Positions 24,994 through 48,369 of a stretch of 64,000 bases of DNA are shown piece after piece. Below the pieces are notes generated by a model. It ran no database searches, was not told where the DNA came from, and saw only the letters and a list, made by a program, of their open reading frames with translations. The DNA is from Bimastos eiseni (lineage: Eukaryota > Annelida > Clitellata > Crassiclitellata > Lumbricidae), in the NCBI GenBank assembly GCA_959347315.1, contig OY365822.1, positions 6,806,641 to 6,870,640 of the forward strand, in the 5' to 3' direction. Every line of letters starts with the position of its first letter. Positions within the stretch are counted from its first letter, which is position 1. The position numbers were made by a program, and so were the translations under genes.

Positions 24994-25382
24994 TAGGGCA
25001 TAACCGGAAATCACCTCGGACATTCGCCTCGGCCGAATATCCTGTTTTTGGGACTATTCGGAAGTATTCACCTCGGCAGATACTACACACACAGATAGTT
25101 AACAATATAAATTCTTAAATTCCATAATTCTTTAGAAACATTTAACGATCTAAAAACAAAAATTAACATATATGATTGTATTAGTAGTTATCAGAGGCAC
25201 AAATATTATTATGCTAATTTTTTATTACGCAAAACAGCGATAGTCAAAAATGTTAAGCTTCACCTGCGGATGGTACTCGCCGGACCAGAGCTGCCACTAC
25301 TATTCGGTTCGTACCCGAATCAGACAAATGGTGCAACCAAATATTCGGATTAGGTGGAAATTGTCTACTCGGTTATGCCCTA
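24994..25382. mobile_element. Non-autonomous hAT-type element (TAGGGCATAACCG family)
   Basis: The termini are TAGGGCATAACCGG and CTCGGTTATGCCCTA. The flanks AGTGCGGC (24986-24993) and AGTGCGGT (25383-25390) match at 7 of 8. It is 389 bp long with no transposase. Both ends carry CGG/TCGG-rich subterminal DNA around ATTCGG. Confidence 0.87.
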
Positions 25383-25439
25383 AGTGCGGTCTATCAGTCC
25401 ACACAGCATGGGATCAGAGCTCCTACAAAGGCTGAGTGC

Positions 25440-26420
25440 AAATTCAAAAGTGTCCGGCTGATGGCAGAGATCATTGTGGTCAACTCACGGCTCCATGAGC
25501 CCCAGAGCCAAATCCATTGGTCGATCATGGTTCCATTATGCAGAGTATTAACCTAAATCAATACCAAACAAAGAAACGAGAGAACGCGACATGAAGCAGA
25601 TTAACACTTCAATTTCCAGCAGTTCCAAATCTGCCAGACTCTCTACATGACCGCCCTAGAAAGGGTTAACGATCATCTGCAATGCTGACAAATCCAATCA
25701 CTGCCCTAATTGTAATGCTAAGCCAATTTCAAACTGAGGGCAAGGCAAAAGGAGTCGCCCTCCCCAAACGCCCGAGAATAAGCTGGTTCCCGCGACATCA
25801 CCTTTTTGGGCGCTGCAGAAATTCATTCATTCTGAAAAATTATATAGCGCCCCTTCATTAAACCTACTCAGAGGCACTCTCAGCAAGGCTGCAGTAAAAC
25901 AAAAAAAGACTTGAGGATACAGTAGACAGTCCCCAGTGAGTGTGCGCAGTGCTAGCGGGAGCCCATTGCAAATGGAGGGAACCCACAACCGAGTAGGCTC
26001 GCTGCTGCTTGAATGAAGTACTGACTAGTGTAATGTGATCCTATATTGATAATGCTCCATCAATGAATGGCTAACTTACTTACCGAAATGACAATGGCAC
26101 AAAAATTTTGTGTTTGCGATTACGATACAGATCTGCACTTGTTTACTGACCTAATCAAATGGCTTCTGGTGCACCATCGTTTCAGTGAGTATGTAAGTAA
26201 GTCAATCATTGACAGAGCATCAACAACATGTGACCACAGTAACAACAGTCAGCACATGCTAAAACTCCCCATGCAAATTAGGCGCAAGTCAAAAGATCAA
26301 TGTAATTGGGTCACATGGACTTGCTGAGGCTGGAAAGAACTTTGTCTGGATGATATTTGGCCATAGTAATAGTTCAGAAACTAAATGTACTACTGCACAA
26401 GTGTATACTAGAGAACGAAC
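25440..26420. other. No gene seen
   Basis: Unique-looking DNA. A reversed LINE tail (TATATAGCGCCCC) lies near 25850. An 86-codon plus frame at 26067 has no recognisable domain. Confidence 0.4.
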
Positions 26421-26424
26421 AAAA

Positions 26425-26495
26425 CCAATAGAGATTTGAACCTAGACTTCTCGACAGACAGTCCAGCATGCTAACCACTACACCATCCCATTCCC
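26425..26495 (-). repeat. tRNA-like head fragment of a SINE
   Basis: On the minus strand, TGTAGTGGTTAGCATGCTGG resembles a tRNA A-box region and GGTTCAAATC a B box. A close relative lies at 27045-27135. Confidence 0.5.
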
Positions 26496-26507
26496 CGATA
26501 TATGCGT

Positions 26508-26725
26508 GTGGCACGGTGGCCGATTGGTTAGAGCGGTCAGCCCGTAACGTTCAGTGTTTGCTGACCGAGCGAGTTCAACCCTCGTCCGGGGAGTCACTGT
26601 GTAGGGACCTTGAGCAAGTCCTTTGCACACAATTGATCTGCAGTACAACTACAATTGCGCCGTCGAGGCGCGTGCACTTCTGAGTAAAACATGTTGGAAG
26701 AAGGGCGATATCAAATTTCGGAAAT
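26508..26725 (+). mobile_element. tRNA-derived SINE (family 1), best-preserved copy
   Basis: The head GTGGCACGGTGGCCGATTGG leads into TTAGAGCGGTC (A box) and GAGTTCAACCC (B box). Then come GGGACCTTGAGCAAGTCC, the AATTGATCTGCAGTACAAC body, GCGCCGTCGAGGCG, and the end GGAAGAAGGGCGATATCAAA. The promoter boxes are intact enough for RNA polymerase III recognition. Confidence 0.88.
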
Positions 26726-27044
26726 AAAGAAATATGCGAGAACAGTTTCAAAATACAGATCCCGCAACAACAATAAAATACACAGAAATCAAACACGTCT
26801 TTAGGTCATTTCCTCATTAACAGAATAGTTTAAGTTCTAATACACAAAGATAAAACATTTGATTAGGTTTCTTTCTTAAACAGGTTGCACCAACGTAGTT
26901 TGCATCATGATAAAGCAAATGAGACCAAATCCTATAGGAAGCCCAGTCACAAAAAACACAAATCAAGCCAGAGACCTTATAAGAACTTATAGTCCTATAA
27001 TTAGCATATTCAATACAGCTGAGTTCGCTACGGGTGCAGATGGA

Positions 27045-27135
27045 GCAGAAATCTCTAACCAAGCCTCTGCCTGGGCGGGATTTGAACCCCAACCTCTCGA
27101 TCGACAGTCCAGCATGCTAACAACTACACCGTCCC
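27045..27135 (-). repeat. tRNA-like SINE head
   Basis: Minus strand: GTGTAGTTGTTAGCATGCTG, then GGGGTTCAAATCCCGCC (a good B box). The cloverleaf is too degraded for a tRNA gene. Confidence 0.55.
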
Positions 27136-27299
27136 CCGATATATGCGAAAACAGTTTCAAAATACAGATCCAGCAACAGCAACGAAACCGAGTCATCAAT
27201 AATGATATTAGCCTGTGGATGGCCCACCTGAATACTGACATGTATGCAGATTGCAGAATAAAGACAGATTTCCATGAGTCGGATGCCAGACTATAGTGG

Positions 27300-28230
27300 A
27301 CATGCCAGAAGAAAATGAAAAGGTTTATGACTGAAGCAGAAAGACAAGAGAACAATCAGAATGAACCAAAAAACAGCGAATTTCAAAACTGCCATCTGTC
27401 ACTAACACATCAGAGGAACGGAGAAGTCTTGTTTTGGGGAGAATTTGCATGCAGATTACAGGATGATAATTATTTCATAGGATGCCATCATTAGCAGCAA
27501 ACTGAAGAGAAGCCAACATCTGACAAGCGATCATTTTCATAGGGCACTTCATAGTCTGTATTCAATTATTAAATCTGACTGAAACACCAAATGAGAATTA
27601 ATAGACTGCAAAGATAGCCAGATGGTGACAGCAGATAAAGGAAAGCTTTAGATTGAGACTATATCATCATGAATGGCACAACTGACCAAAGAAGTGACCA
27701 ACCGACCGACCAACTGGTCAATACCAGCTGACCGATCACATTACAAGACAAAACAGAACCATGTACTAAATGGCGACTGGATGTCCACCCACTAACTGGC
27801 CAAACTGACTGACTGACCAACTGCCAGATTAACTGATCGACTAAACTAGAATGAATGTGTCTCAGGCTGACAGCCTGAATTTCTCATTGAGAACTTGAAA
27901 GCTTGGCTATATAGCAAAATAATTTGACCAAACGGTCCAACAGCAGACCAACTTCAAATCAAACTGTTGACTGACTGACGTCCAAGCTGAATGCTGACAT
28001 GTATATGTTACAGGTAATGTGTGAAACAAGGATTTTGTAAAAAAAACCTAATTTCTTAGATTTTAGGCCTGACTCACTCACTCATACTCACTCGCTGACG
28101 GCTCATTTAACCTCAGACTGTTACAATCGCTGTTTAATTGCCTCCCTACCGACCCACTGTGGCCACTACAGCCACATGGATTCATTTCATGAATGAAATT
28201 CATCGTGGACTACACGCAGGTGCGGTGATT
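27300..28230. other. No gene seen
   Basis: Unique-looking DNA, probably part of the INPP5A-like first intron. No exon supported. Confidence 0.4.
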
Positions 28231-28473
28231 TTCATAAAATGGTGTGGTAATACAGATTTTCAAGTTCAAACATTGGCAACCGGTGTCTTCGGACAGAAAA
28301 TGTAAGTACCGTAGCAACAAGTAACATTGCGTACACGATCGGAGATTTTTCTCTAACGCCTTTAAAAAATCTTCCAAACCAACTATTAAATTTACACGTA
28401 ATAGAGGGGCTCATTACGTACTCAATCCGAACTCAGTGTTTAAATTGGTCAAACCAATATAGAACTTTCTTAC

Positions 28474-28536
28474 GTCTTCGAAAATAGACCCGACGTTCGC
28501 CGTTAGGAGCAAAACTTTACTGTAGTTTCTCGCCAT
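28474..28536 (-). CDS. INPP5A: INPP5A-like first coding exon
   Basis: Minus strand. ATG (28534-28536) in the context AAGATGG opens 21 codons reading MARNYSKVLLLTANVGSIFE plus D, ending at a strong donor GAC|GTAAGA (GT at 28473-28472). The phrase VLLLTANVGSIFED closely matches the N-terminus of animal type I inositol polyphosphate 5-phosphatase (INPP5A). That enzyme removes the 5-phosphate from Ins(1,4,5)P3 and Ins(1,3,4,5)P4, ending calcium signalling at the plasma membrane. The exon boundary just after the acidic pair fits the family. No other INPP5A exon was recognised down to position 1, so intron 1 would exceed 28 kb and the catalytic part would lie outside the window. The short exon limits certainty, but motif, start and donor agree. 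Confidence 0.72.
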
Positions 28537-28717
28537 CTTGTCCGCTTAATCCGTCAGACTGACTGTTCCGTTTGCAGCTGCAGATCTTGTAAAACAACGC
28601 GCCTTCGTTTATCCGATAAAAGTGTCTGTTCCGATTTATACGGCGATTTGTAAAGCCATGAAATTATAATCCAACCACCACCGATGCCATATTACACTCG
28701 AATTGAGTGAGAGCCAT

Positions 28718-28725
28718 TGACGTCA
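28718..28725. promoter_or_regulatory. CRE palindrome upstream of INPP5A-like start
   Basis: A full TGACGTCA site lies 182 bp upstream of the minus-strand ATG at 28536, in a locally GC-richer stretch. CREB/ATF binding is inferred from the motif only. Confidence 0.45.
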
Positions 28726-28759
28726 CGCAAATCTGCGACCTACATCACGGGTCCAGTAG

Positions 28760-29460
28760 TACAACGGTACAGGATGCTTGGAGGATCATAATTAAATCGG
28801 ACTCCGCATACGACCTCTCTTTATTTTGCGCTCTACTTTAACCTCGTTTACAATACTGACACTTGGAATTCCTATAAAGTTTAAAGGAACTCCAACAATA
28901 GGAACAAATACGCTACTATGTGGTTCAATTCTTGCTGGACAAGGCAACAAGGCCAGATTAAATCAAATAACATTATGTTTATTTATATGACATAAATGTG
29001 CCACTTTGATCCTTAAATTTAATTAGGTTAATGCAGTTGTATAGAAAGAATTTCACGCTTTAAACCAAGAACATAACGTCGCAATCAACTACAAAAAATT
29101 ACTTCAAATAAAAATGCTTAATTCACACGTCCGATCACCATACTGCAATGATAAACCAGCGTGTTGCCTTTTGCACAACTATACGATAGGCTTAATCACA
29201 AAACATGCAGAAAGTGTGCTGTTATTTTAGGAATTTATGATACATTTTAATTATAGGATATTTATATACATAAAAACTATTGGAAATGAATATGCTAAGG
29301 TAGATAATCTATGATTTGGAATACGGCTACATCATGAATGGCGCTGTCCTGTCGCCATCTACCGAATATATTGGTAGCTCAAGATCACAGCGTTTGGGAG
29401 CGACCAGATGAAGAACAGTCCCTTAAAGAAGCCCTCAAGTAGCCATTGACATGACGTGTT
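28760..29460. other. No gene seen
   Basis: AT-rich unique DNA between the INPP5A-like promoter and repeat DNA. Confidence 0.4.
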
Positions 29461-29463
29461 AGC

Positions 29464-29615
29464 AACCTCTTTTGCTTAGCCTTAGCACAGGTGGGCGGTT
29501 GGTCAATTCTGCATCTCGCGGTTCTATCTTCCCAGCGACAGTAGCCCCCGAACATAAGCCCTCCCGATTAGGACAACTGCCCCAGTGTAGGGGCGCAATA
29601 AGGTCGCCAAAACTA
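29464..29615. repeat. CTTAGCCT repeat, third copy
   Basis: It shares the order TTTGCTTAGCCTTAGC, CTCGCGGTTCTATCTTCCCA, GCGACA with the pair at 20367-20645. Confidence 0.5.
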
Positions 29616-29624
29616 TATATGCGT

Positions 29625-29935
29625 ACATACATACATATATACATACATAAATAAATAAATAAATACATACATACATACATACATACATACATACATACAT
29701 ACATACATACATACATACATACATACATACATACATACATACATACATACATACATACATACATACATACATACATACATACATACATACATACATACAT
29801 ACATACATACATACATACATACATACATACATACATACATACATACATACATACATACATACATACATACATACATACATACATACATACATACATACAG
29901 ACATACATACATTCATACATACATACATACAGACA
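29625..29935. repeat. (TACA)n array, about 300 bp
   Basis: Nearly perfect tetranucleotide run. The MYVCMYVC frames on the minus strand are artefacts. Confidence 0.98.
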
Positions 29936-30027
29936 TATTTATTTTATACCCCTCTCGTTGGGTGTCCCCCCACCTGTCAAACGAGATCGCCACCTCTGAC
30001 AACAGAGGTCGTTAAATCACCTGATAA

Positions 30028-31487
30028 CAGTGGAGTAGCTAGGTATTTTGCGCCCGGGGACAAACTACAGAATTGGCGCTCCTTTGGGGGCCATCTATAC
30101 ATGACGTCACGAGCCTATGGTGAGGGGTTTCACACAATTGTGACGATGTGTAACGAGGGAAAGGGGTCCAAAGAAATGTGCTATCACATAAAAATTCATA
30201 ATTTTATTTTTAAGCATTTGCTCAATTAAACAAGTTCCACTTATTTAAAAGTTGTTTACCACAATTTAACAACAAATATTATGATTAGCCTACTGCATTC
30301 TTAATTTTTGAACTGTTTACTTTTATGTTCGACGTCAATTTTGGAGTTTTGGAAGTCATTTTGGGGTTTTGGCAGCTATTCTGTAATTCACAAGCAGAAA
30401 GCAATTATGCCGCCAAAACGCACAGGCCACAGATCGAGAGACCTGATGGGACTAATGGTCGCGATCGCAAACGACGAAATTGGAGAAAGTGTGGATTTGA
30501 TCGACGATGAATAGCTGGATCCGAATGGGAGTATCCATTGAACGGGAAGATGGGGTCCAAGATCTCGCATTTATTATATGAAGGAGCATTTTGCTTCTCC
30601 TTGCGAGAATGGAGAAGCCTAAAGTTTGGTTTACTTCAAATTGTTATCATCATTTTTTTATGTTATAATTACTTTTTGAGTGATAATTATAAGAAAATGG
30701 GCATATAACATCCTGAACATCTGTTTTTTTGGTGGTGCAAAGCGATGTGAAGTCATATTTCAGAGGTTGTGACTTTTGTCACGACGTGTGACGAGGAGGA
30801 GGGTCCGAAGACGGTCAAAATTGGTCCATAATTGTGTGACGAATTTTATGGACGGCCCCCTATCTTGTTTATTTCACATTTTTCAAATATATTTAAGGGC
30901 CATTTATTTATACATGACTCTCATAGACAATCTGTAAAAAATTTGATTTTTCTTGATTTAACTGTCGCAAATTGGTCAATGACAATCAAAATGTATTTTA
31001 TGCCATGTTTCTCGTTCGATGCTTAGAAGAACAGGATCGCTGAGACGATCTTGTCCCATTGAAGCTGCAAATACGATAAAATTAGCTCCAATTTGCTGTA
31101 GGACAGATCACAGCTTGCAATTGATTGGGAACTACGACATGATATTATGTCGCCTCTTACGGGCACTTAGTAATGACGGATCAGTGGGGCCCGAGGGCGC
31201 CAAAATCATGTGTGACAACCTGTTTGTAATGAAGATTTTTAGGGGCGCCAAAATCATGTGTGACAACCTGTTTGTAATGAAGATTTTTAGGGGCGCCAAA
31301 ATCATGTGTGACAACCTGTTTGTAATGAGGATTTTGGGGGCTCCAAAATGTAATCTTACTAACTTTTTTGGGATGAATTAGTTTATTTCGAAATAAAAAA
31401 AGAAGAAGTTGTAATCCTCATTTTGGCGCCCCCTCCAACTTGGTGCCCGGGGACACGTATCCCTCTGCCCCCCTAGCTACGCCTCTG
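30028..31487. mobile_element. 1.46-kb hAT-type element without transposase
   Basis: The left terminus CAGTGGAGTAGCTAGG and right terminus CCTAGCTACGCCTCTG are inverted repeats, followed inward by GCGCCCGGGGACA and its complement-like TGTCCCCGGGCACC. The flanks CCTGATAA (30020-30027) and CCTGGTAA (31488-31495) match at 7 of 8. The CAG-GGCGTAGC-type terminus and 8-bp duplication place it in hAT. The interior has only short frames, one beginning MPPKRTGHRSRDLMG at 30408. It also has a 48-bp minisatellite near the right end and a segment shared with 62.5 kb. Confidence 0.9.
31197..31345. repeat. 48-bp minisatellite, 3 copies, inside the hAT element
   Basis: The unit begins GGCGCCAAAATCATGTGTGA. 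Being a multiple of 3, it encodes a repeated GAKIMCDNLFVMKIFR in one plus frame. I see no sign that this frame is expressed. Confidence 0.92.
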
Positions 31488-32044
31488 CCTGGTAAAGAGG
31501 CAGAAACTTGAGCCGTATCAGTTACCTTACAATTGCGTTGAGAGTTGAGACACTTTCTCTGGCCAACATTAGCAAAGCCTGACCATGTAGAGGAAGCATG
31601 GGCCAGCGTGGTAGCACAAACTACATCATATAAGCGCGTCTCTAACAGACCATAAGTAGCAAGGATGCGTAGTGCATAGAGTGATTGGCTGGCCTATAAC
31701 ACAGATCCGGTTAATAATATCGTTCTCAAACTCACAAAATTTTATCACTTACGAATAAAATTATATTCACATGTGTAGTTATATCAGATAATCCTTTATA
31801 CATTTTAAATATATTAATATAGAAAGTTTAGCTGCTAGCACACTTAACCTGAACAATGCAGTCGTTTGCTAATATTGCCGCTACTAAAATGACATCGAAT
31901 AATAATATAACCGTACGTGTCAACGGCATTGTAACGTCTTTCAGTTTTACTGCGGTATCCGTGTTATAATCTATCTATGCTTTTAGACGCCATAGAAAAA
32001 TTCAACATAAAAATAGTTAAAGTAAAAAAACATTTATAATTACA

Positions 32045-44285
<12,241 letters not shown>

Positions 44286-44517
44286 AGGGGTTATGAAAGT
44301 GATGAAGCGGTTGAAGAGAATGAAGCGGTGATGGTGGTGTCTGAGAGCAGCACAAGGAACTGAAACACGAGACTTAGAAGAGTCAACATGACTTTTTTAC
44401 CTTTAAGTTCAGGTCATTGTGCTATCTGTAAATTGTTTGAAAAACATCTTAACCTAGCATGATTTGTTATATCTCACTGTTATAACATGTTGTGTTGAGC
44501 TTTGACAAGAACAATAT

Positions 44518-44523
44518 AATAAA
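44518..44523 (+). terminator. Poly(A) signal of the PIN gene
   Basis: AATAAA lies 233 bp after the TGA, near an AAAA-rich run at 44537. This supports a 3' UTR of about 250 bp. Confidence 0.6.
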
Positions 44524-44611
44524 ACAGTCAGTTGGAAAAAAAAGAGCTCAAATAACAATTGCTCTTTTTACTTAAGTGTTTCAAGATGAAAATGAGCAAT
44601 AGATAATCGGC

Positions 44612-44700
44612 AGTGTTTCCCAAACTATGGGTCGTGATCCATAAATCAACGTTGTTAGCTGTTTTTCTGTTTCAGTTTCTGTGTATTGGTTAATTCAATT
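44612..44700. mobile_element. hAT-like terminus fragment
   Basis: CAGTGTTTCCCAAACTATGG followed by GTCGTGATCC is a common hAT terminus. No matching inverted end was seen, so it is a fragment. Confidence 0.45.
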
Positions 44701-45200
44701 TTTTTTAAACAAACTATGTGGAATTGGAAAACATTACTTTGCATTGAATTTTGTGTGGTTCGTTTCAGTTCATATTTTATGTTGCTGTTGTACCCATTTA
44801 TCTTGTAATCGTCTTGGCACCTCTAACATGGAGTGCTTGGTTCTGAGGCTTAATGTGTAGCACTCATGAATAAGCTTTGCCCTGGACTGAATTTTATGGT
44901 TGTGCTGTATATTGGATAGTACAATTACGACGTTAAGTTCCTGGGATAGTGATGTGTAGGACCTTAAGCAAGTTCTTGTTGGATATTTGTGTGATGACTT
45001 TGTCAGATTATATTACATAACCACAGTTTTTTTATTGTTTCACCATCATTACACAAATGTAGGTAACAAGTTCTCTGAACAATGTATATAATTTATACAT
45101 AATTATTCATTTAGTTATAAACTAATAGCAACAGAGTGAGAATTAAACTTTTTCTAAATACCTAAAATATCTGATGTTACACAGAGTAATAATAAAACAA
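44700..45200. other. No gene seen
   Basis: AT-rich intergenic DNA. Confidence 0.4.
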
Positions 45201-45249
45201 TAATGGGAAAACCCTTAACTCCTTTAGCAGCAAACCCGATTATAATCGT

Positions 45250-46900
45250 CGAATTGATTATACATACATACAGACATACATTCACACACATATACATACA
45301 TTTACATACATATATATACAAATTCATACATATGCATACACACATATATATAAGAATACATACATATGCATACATATATATATATATATATATACAAATA
45401 AATACATATGCATACATATATATATACATACATATGCATACACACATATATATATATATATATATACAAATACATACATATGCATGCACATATATATATA
45501 TATATATATACAAATAAATACATATATATATATATATACAAATAAGTACATATGCATACACATATATATATATGTAAATATATATACAAATAAATACATA
45601 TGCATACACATATATATGTATATATATACAAATACCTTCATATTCATACACACACACACACGTGAATATATATATAAAAAAATAAGCAAATACATACATA
45701 TGCATACATATATATATATATACAAATACATACATATGCATACACATTTATATTTATATTTATATATATATATATATATATATTTGTATATATATATACA
45801 TATATATTTATATATATATTTGTATAAATATATATATATATGTATATATATACAAATATATATATATATATATAAATATATATATACAAATAAATACATA
45901 TGCATGCACATATATATATGTATATGTATATATATACAAATACATACATATGCATACACATATATATATATATGTATATGTATATATAAATATATATATA
46001 TACAAATAAATACGTATGCATACATATATATATGTGTATATTTATACATACATATATATATACAAATACATACATATGCATACATATATATATACAAATA
46101 CATACATATGCATACATATATATATATACAAATACATACATATGCATACATATATATATACAAATACATACATATGCATACATATATATATATATATATA
46201 TATATACAAATACATACATATGCATACATATATATATATGTATATATATACACATACAAATACATACATATTCATACACATATATATATATGTACAAATA
46301 CATGCATATGCATGCATATATATATACAAATACATACATATGTATGTATTTGTATATATATATATATATACAAATACATACATATGCATACATATATATG
46401 TGTATATATATACACAAATAATATAGATATGCGTACACATATATATGTATATATATACAAATACATACATGTGCATACACATATATATATATATACAAAT
46501 ACATACATATGCATACATATATGTATGTATATATATACAAATACATACATATGCATACAAACATATATATATGTATATATATACAAGTACATACATATGC
46601 ATACACTTATATATATATATACATATACAAATAAATACATATGCATACACTTATATATATATATATATATACAAATAAATACAAATGCATGCACATATAT
46701 ATATATACAAATACATAAATTATATACATATATATATACGTAAACTACGTATATATTTGTGCATATATATTCACATATATACATATATATATATACATAT
46801 GTGCATATATACATATATGTATATATACATATAAGTACATATATATGCATTTATTTAACATATCTAGTCACACACATATATATATACATATATACACACA
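45250..46900. repeat. 1.6-kb ATACATATGCATACATATAT array
   Basis: Units of roughly 35-60 bp combine ACAAATACATACATATGCAT with ACACATATATATA. The long YIYIYI frames on both strands come from it. ATGCAT palindromes recur in most units. The left flank has CCCTTAACTCCTTTAGCAGC (45212) and the right flank CCCTTAACCCCTTTAGCGTC (46986), a direct repeat bracketing the array. Confidence 0.95.
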
Positions 46901-46970
46901 CATATATACATACATAGATATGGAGACATAAAATTTGCTTGCCATATAAGGGTAGGTTTTAAAAATTTTG

Positions 46971-47008
46971 CAGGACGCTAAAGGTCCCTTAACCCCTTTA
47001 GCGTCCTG
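46971..47008. repeat. Perfect 14-bp hairpin beside the array
   Basis: CAGGACGCTAAAGG and CCTTTAGCGTCCTG are exact inverted repeats separated by 10 nt. CTAG follows 7 nt later. Two further inverted repeats (ATAGACA/TGTCTAT and GACATC/GATGTC) lie at 47022-47052. Confidence 0.9.
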
Positions 47009-47559
47009 TATCCCGCTAGCTATAGACATCAATTGTCTATGGATGTCAATTGTCAATGGAAAGGTAAGCATCACATTAGCTTCAACTCCTTTAGAGTATC
47101 TCAACAGCTATTTGTATACAAAATACTCTATGCGTAATTTACGCTCTTATAAATTAATTACCCTTGCAACGCGACGCTAATGATCTCTGTTATCACACGC
47201 TGTGTCGTTATCACAATTGCCACTACCATGAGTACCAACACCACCTTGCTTTGGTTCATACGTAGGGATCTGAAATATCGTGGCATCTATTGAAGCGGAC
47301 AACGGAAGTGAAGGATCTGACTATAAATCAATTAATTAAAAAGTGGAACAGAGTTGAGGCCATTATGCCACACACGGGTGTTATATAAAACATGGAAATT
47401 TTTTTGCAACAGAATCAGCGTCGATTCCAACTCGATTCTGTCAAAAAGATATTATCAATGGCCTGTCATCGATTCCGACTTTTGCATGGTATCATAAATT
47501 AGTCTGTTGGACAGTTTCCGTTTAATGACGCTGTGTCGTAACATAGACGATCAACGACG

Positions 47560-47705
47560 CCCTTCTCCTTTCTCCAGGCTTGGGACTGGCACTCCCAGAA
47601 TACTAGTAGTGATGGAGTTTACGATTCTGTGCGATAGCAAAGATCATTGACGTTGCGCTCCATACATTCGTCCAGGCTTGGAACTGGCATTGTCAGCGTG
47701 TAAAC
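47560..47705 (+). repeat. Two adjacent TCCAGGCTT-type repeats
   Basis: Copies at 47560-47625 and 47645-47705 each contain TCCAGGCTTGGRACTGGCA. Confidence 0.7.
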
Positions 47706-47836
47706 AGCGAAAACCATGTAAACCTACAGTCACAATTCTTGTCCAAGGCATCACGATCGCAAGACTACAAGAGCAATTAAGTCGATACGTCCACAGTCCA
47801 AGACAAAGGGAGGACGACGACGACAAAGTGTACAGC

Positions 47837-48085
47837 TCAATCGGTTAAAGAGCGGCCGACGTACGGTTGGGAGGGGCCACCTTTAATCTTAATCAACAGC
47901 TCATCAAGCGACGAGTGATCGTACAGTTCAAAGACTGCGGCCGCCCTTGGAGCAGCACGAACGATGCCAACGTCCACTTCCTCGTCGACGAGCCCTAATT
48001 GCAAAGGCGTCGTTTGCCGGAGTGTGCAAAACAGCAGACGAACGAGTCGACTTCCACAGCATGTTTGGTGAGGAATAACACTGAC
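47837..48085 (-). CDS. Probable terminal exon, unrecognised protein
   Basis: Minus strand. Acceptor CCAACGCCATCACAG, then 82 codons from VSVIPHQTCCGSRLVRLLF, closing with PYVGRSLTD and TGA (47839-47837). The segment is markedly GC-richer than its flanks and has no low-complexity sequence. The middle reads LGLVDEEVDVGIVRAAPRAA and VFELYDHSSLDELLIKIKGG, globular in character. I do not recognise the family. The frame stays open upstream of the acceptor for about 38 codons, so the start of the exon is uncertain. It lies downstream of the SLC25A-like exon on the same strand. Confidence 0.45.
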   Translation of the reverse strand, partial: VSVIPHQTCCGSRLVRLLFCTLRQTTPLQLGLVDEEVDVGIVRAAPRAAAVFELYDHSSLDELLIKIKGGPSQPYVGRSLTD

Positions 48086-48304
48086 CTGTGATGGCGTTGG
48101 CCCTGTGAGGCTGGATGTATAGCTTGTCAAGGTCTCCAGCAAAGCGCTATATATTATGATTGTGGGATAATGAAACCAAACAAAGTGCCCTCTTTGCATA
48201 CAGATGGTTTTACTGCCTGCGGCTTATTGTAGGATGCAGTACTTCCCTGCTTAACGATGATTAGCGGAGTCTGTTCCATTATTCATGCTTGGTACTTGTT
48301 AGTT

Positions 48305-48365
48305 AGCCCTCCTCCTTTATCCAGGATTGGGACTGGCACTGTCGATGTCCAAACAGTGGCGGAGT
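48305..48365 (+). repeat. Dispersed short repeat, TCCAGGCTT type
   Basis: CCTCCTCCTTTATCCAGGAT followed by TGGGACTGGCACTGTCGATG. Confidence 0.7.
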
Positions 48366-48369
48366 TCAA

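Noticed and set aside
27045..27135. tRNA gene on the minus strand
   Set aside because: A and B boxes are recognisable, but acceptor and anticodon stems do not pair; it is a SINE head or pseudogene.
29459..29928. MYVCMYVC frames
   Set aside because: Products of the TACA tetranucleotide array.
45154..46850. Very long YIYICI frames on both strands, up to 419 codons
   Set aside because: They exist only because the ATACATATGCAT repeat lacks stops in several frames.
46971..47020. Helitron 3' end
   Set aside because: Hairpin plus CTAG fits, but the next base is C rather than T and no 5' TC end or Rep/helicase was found; kept only as a finding to test.
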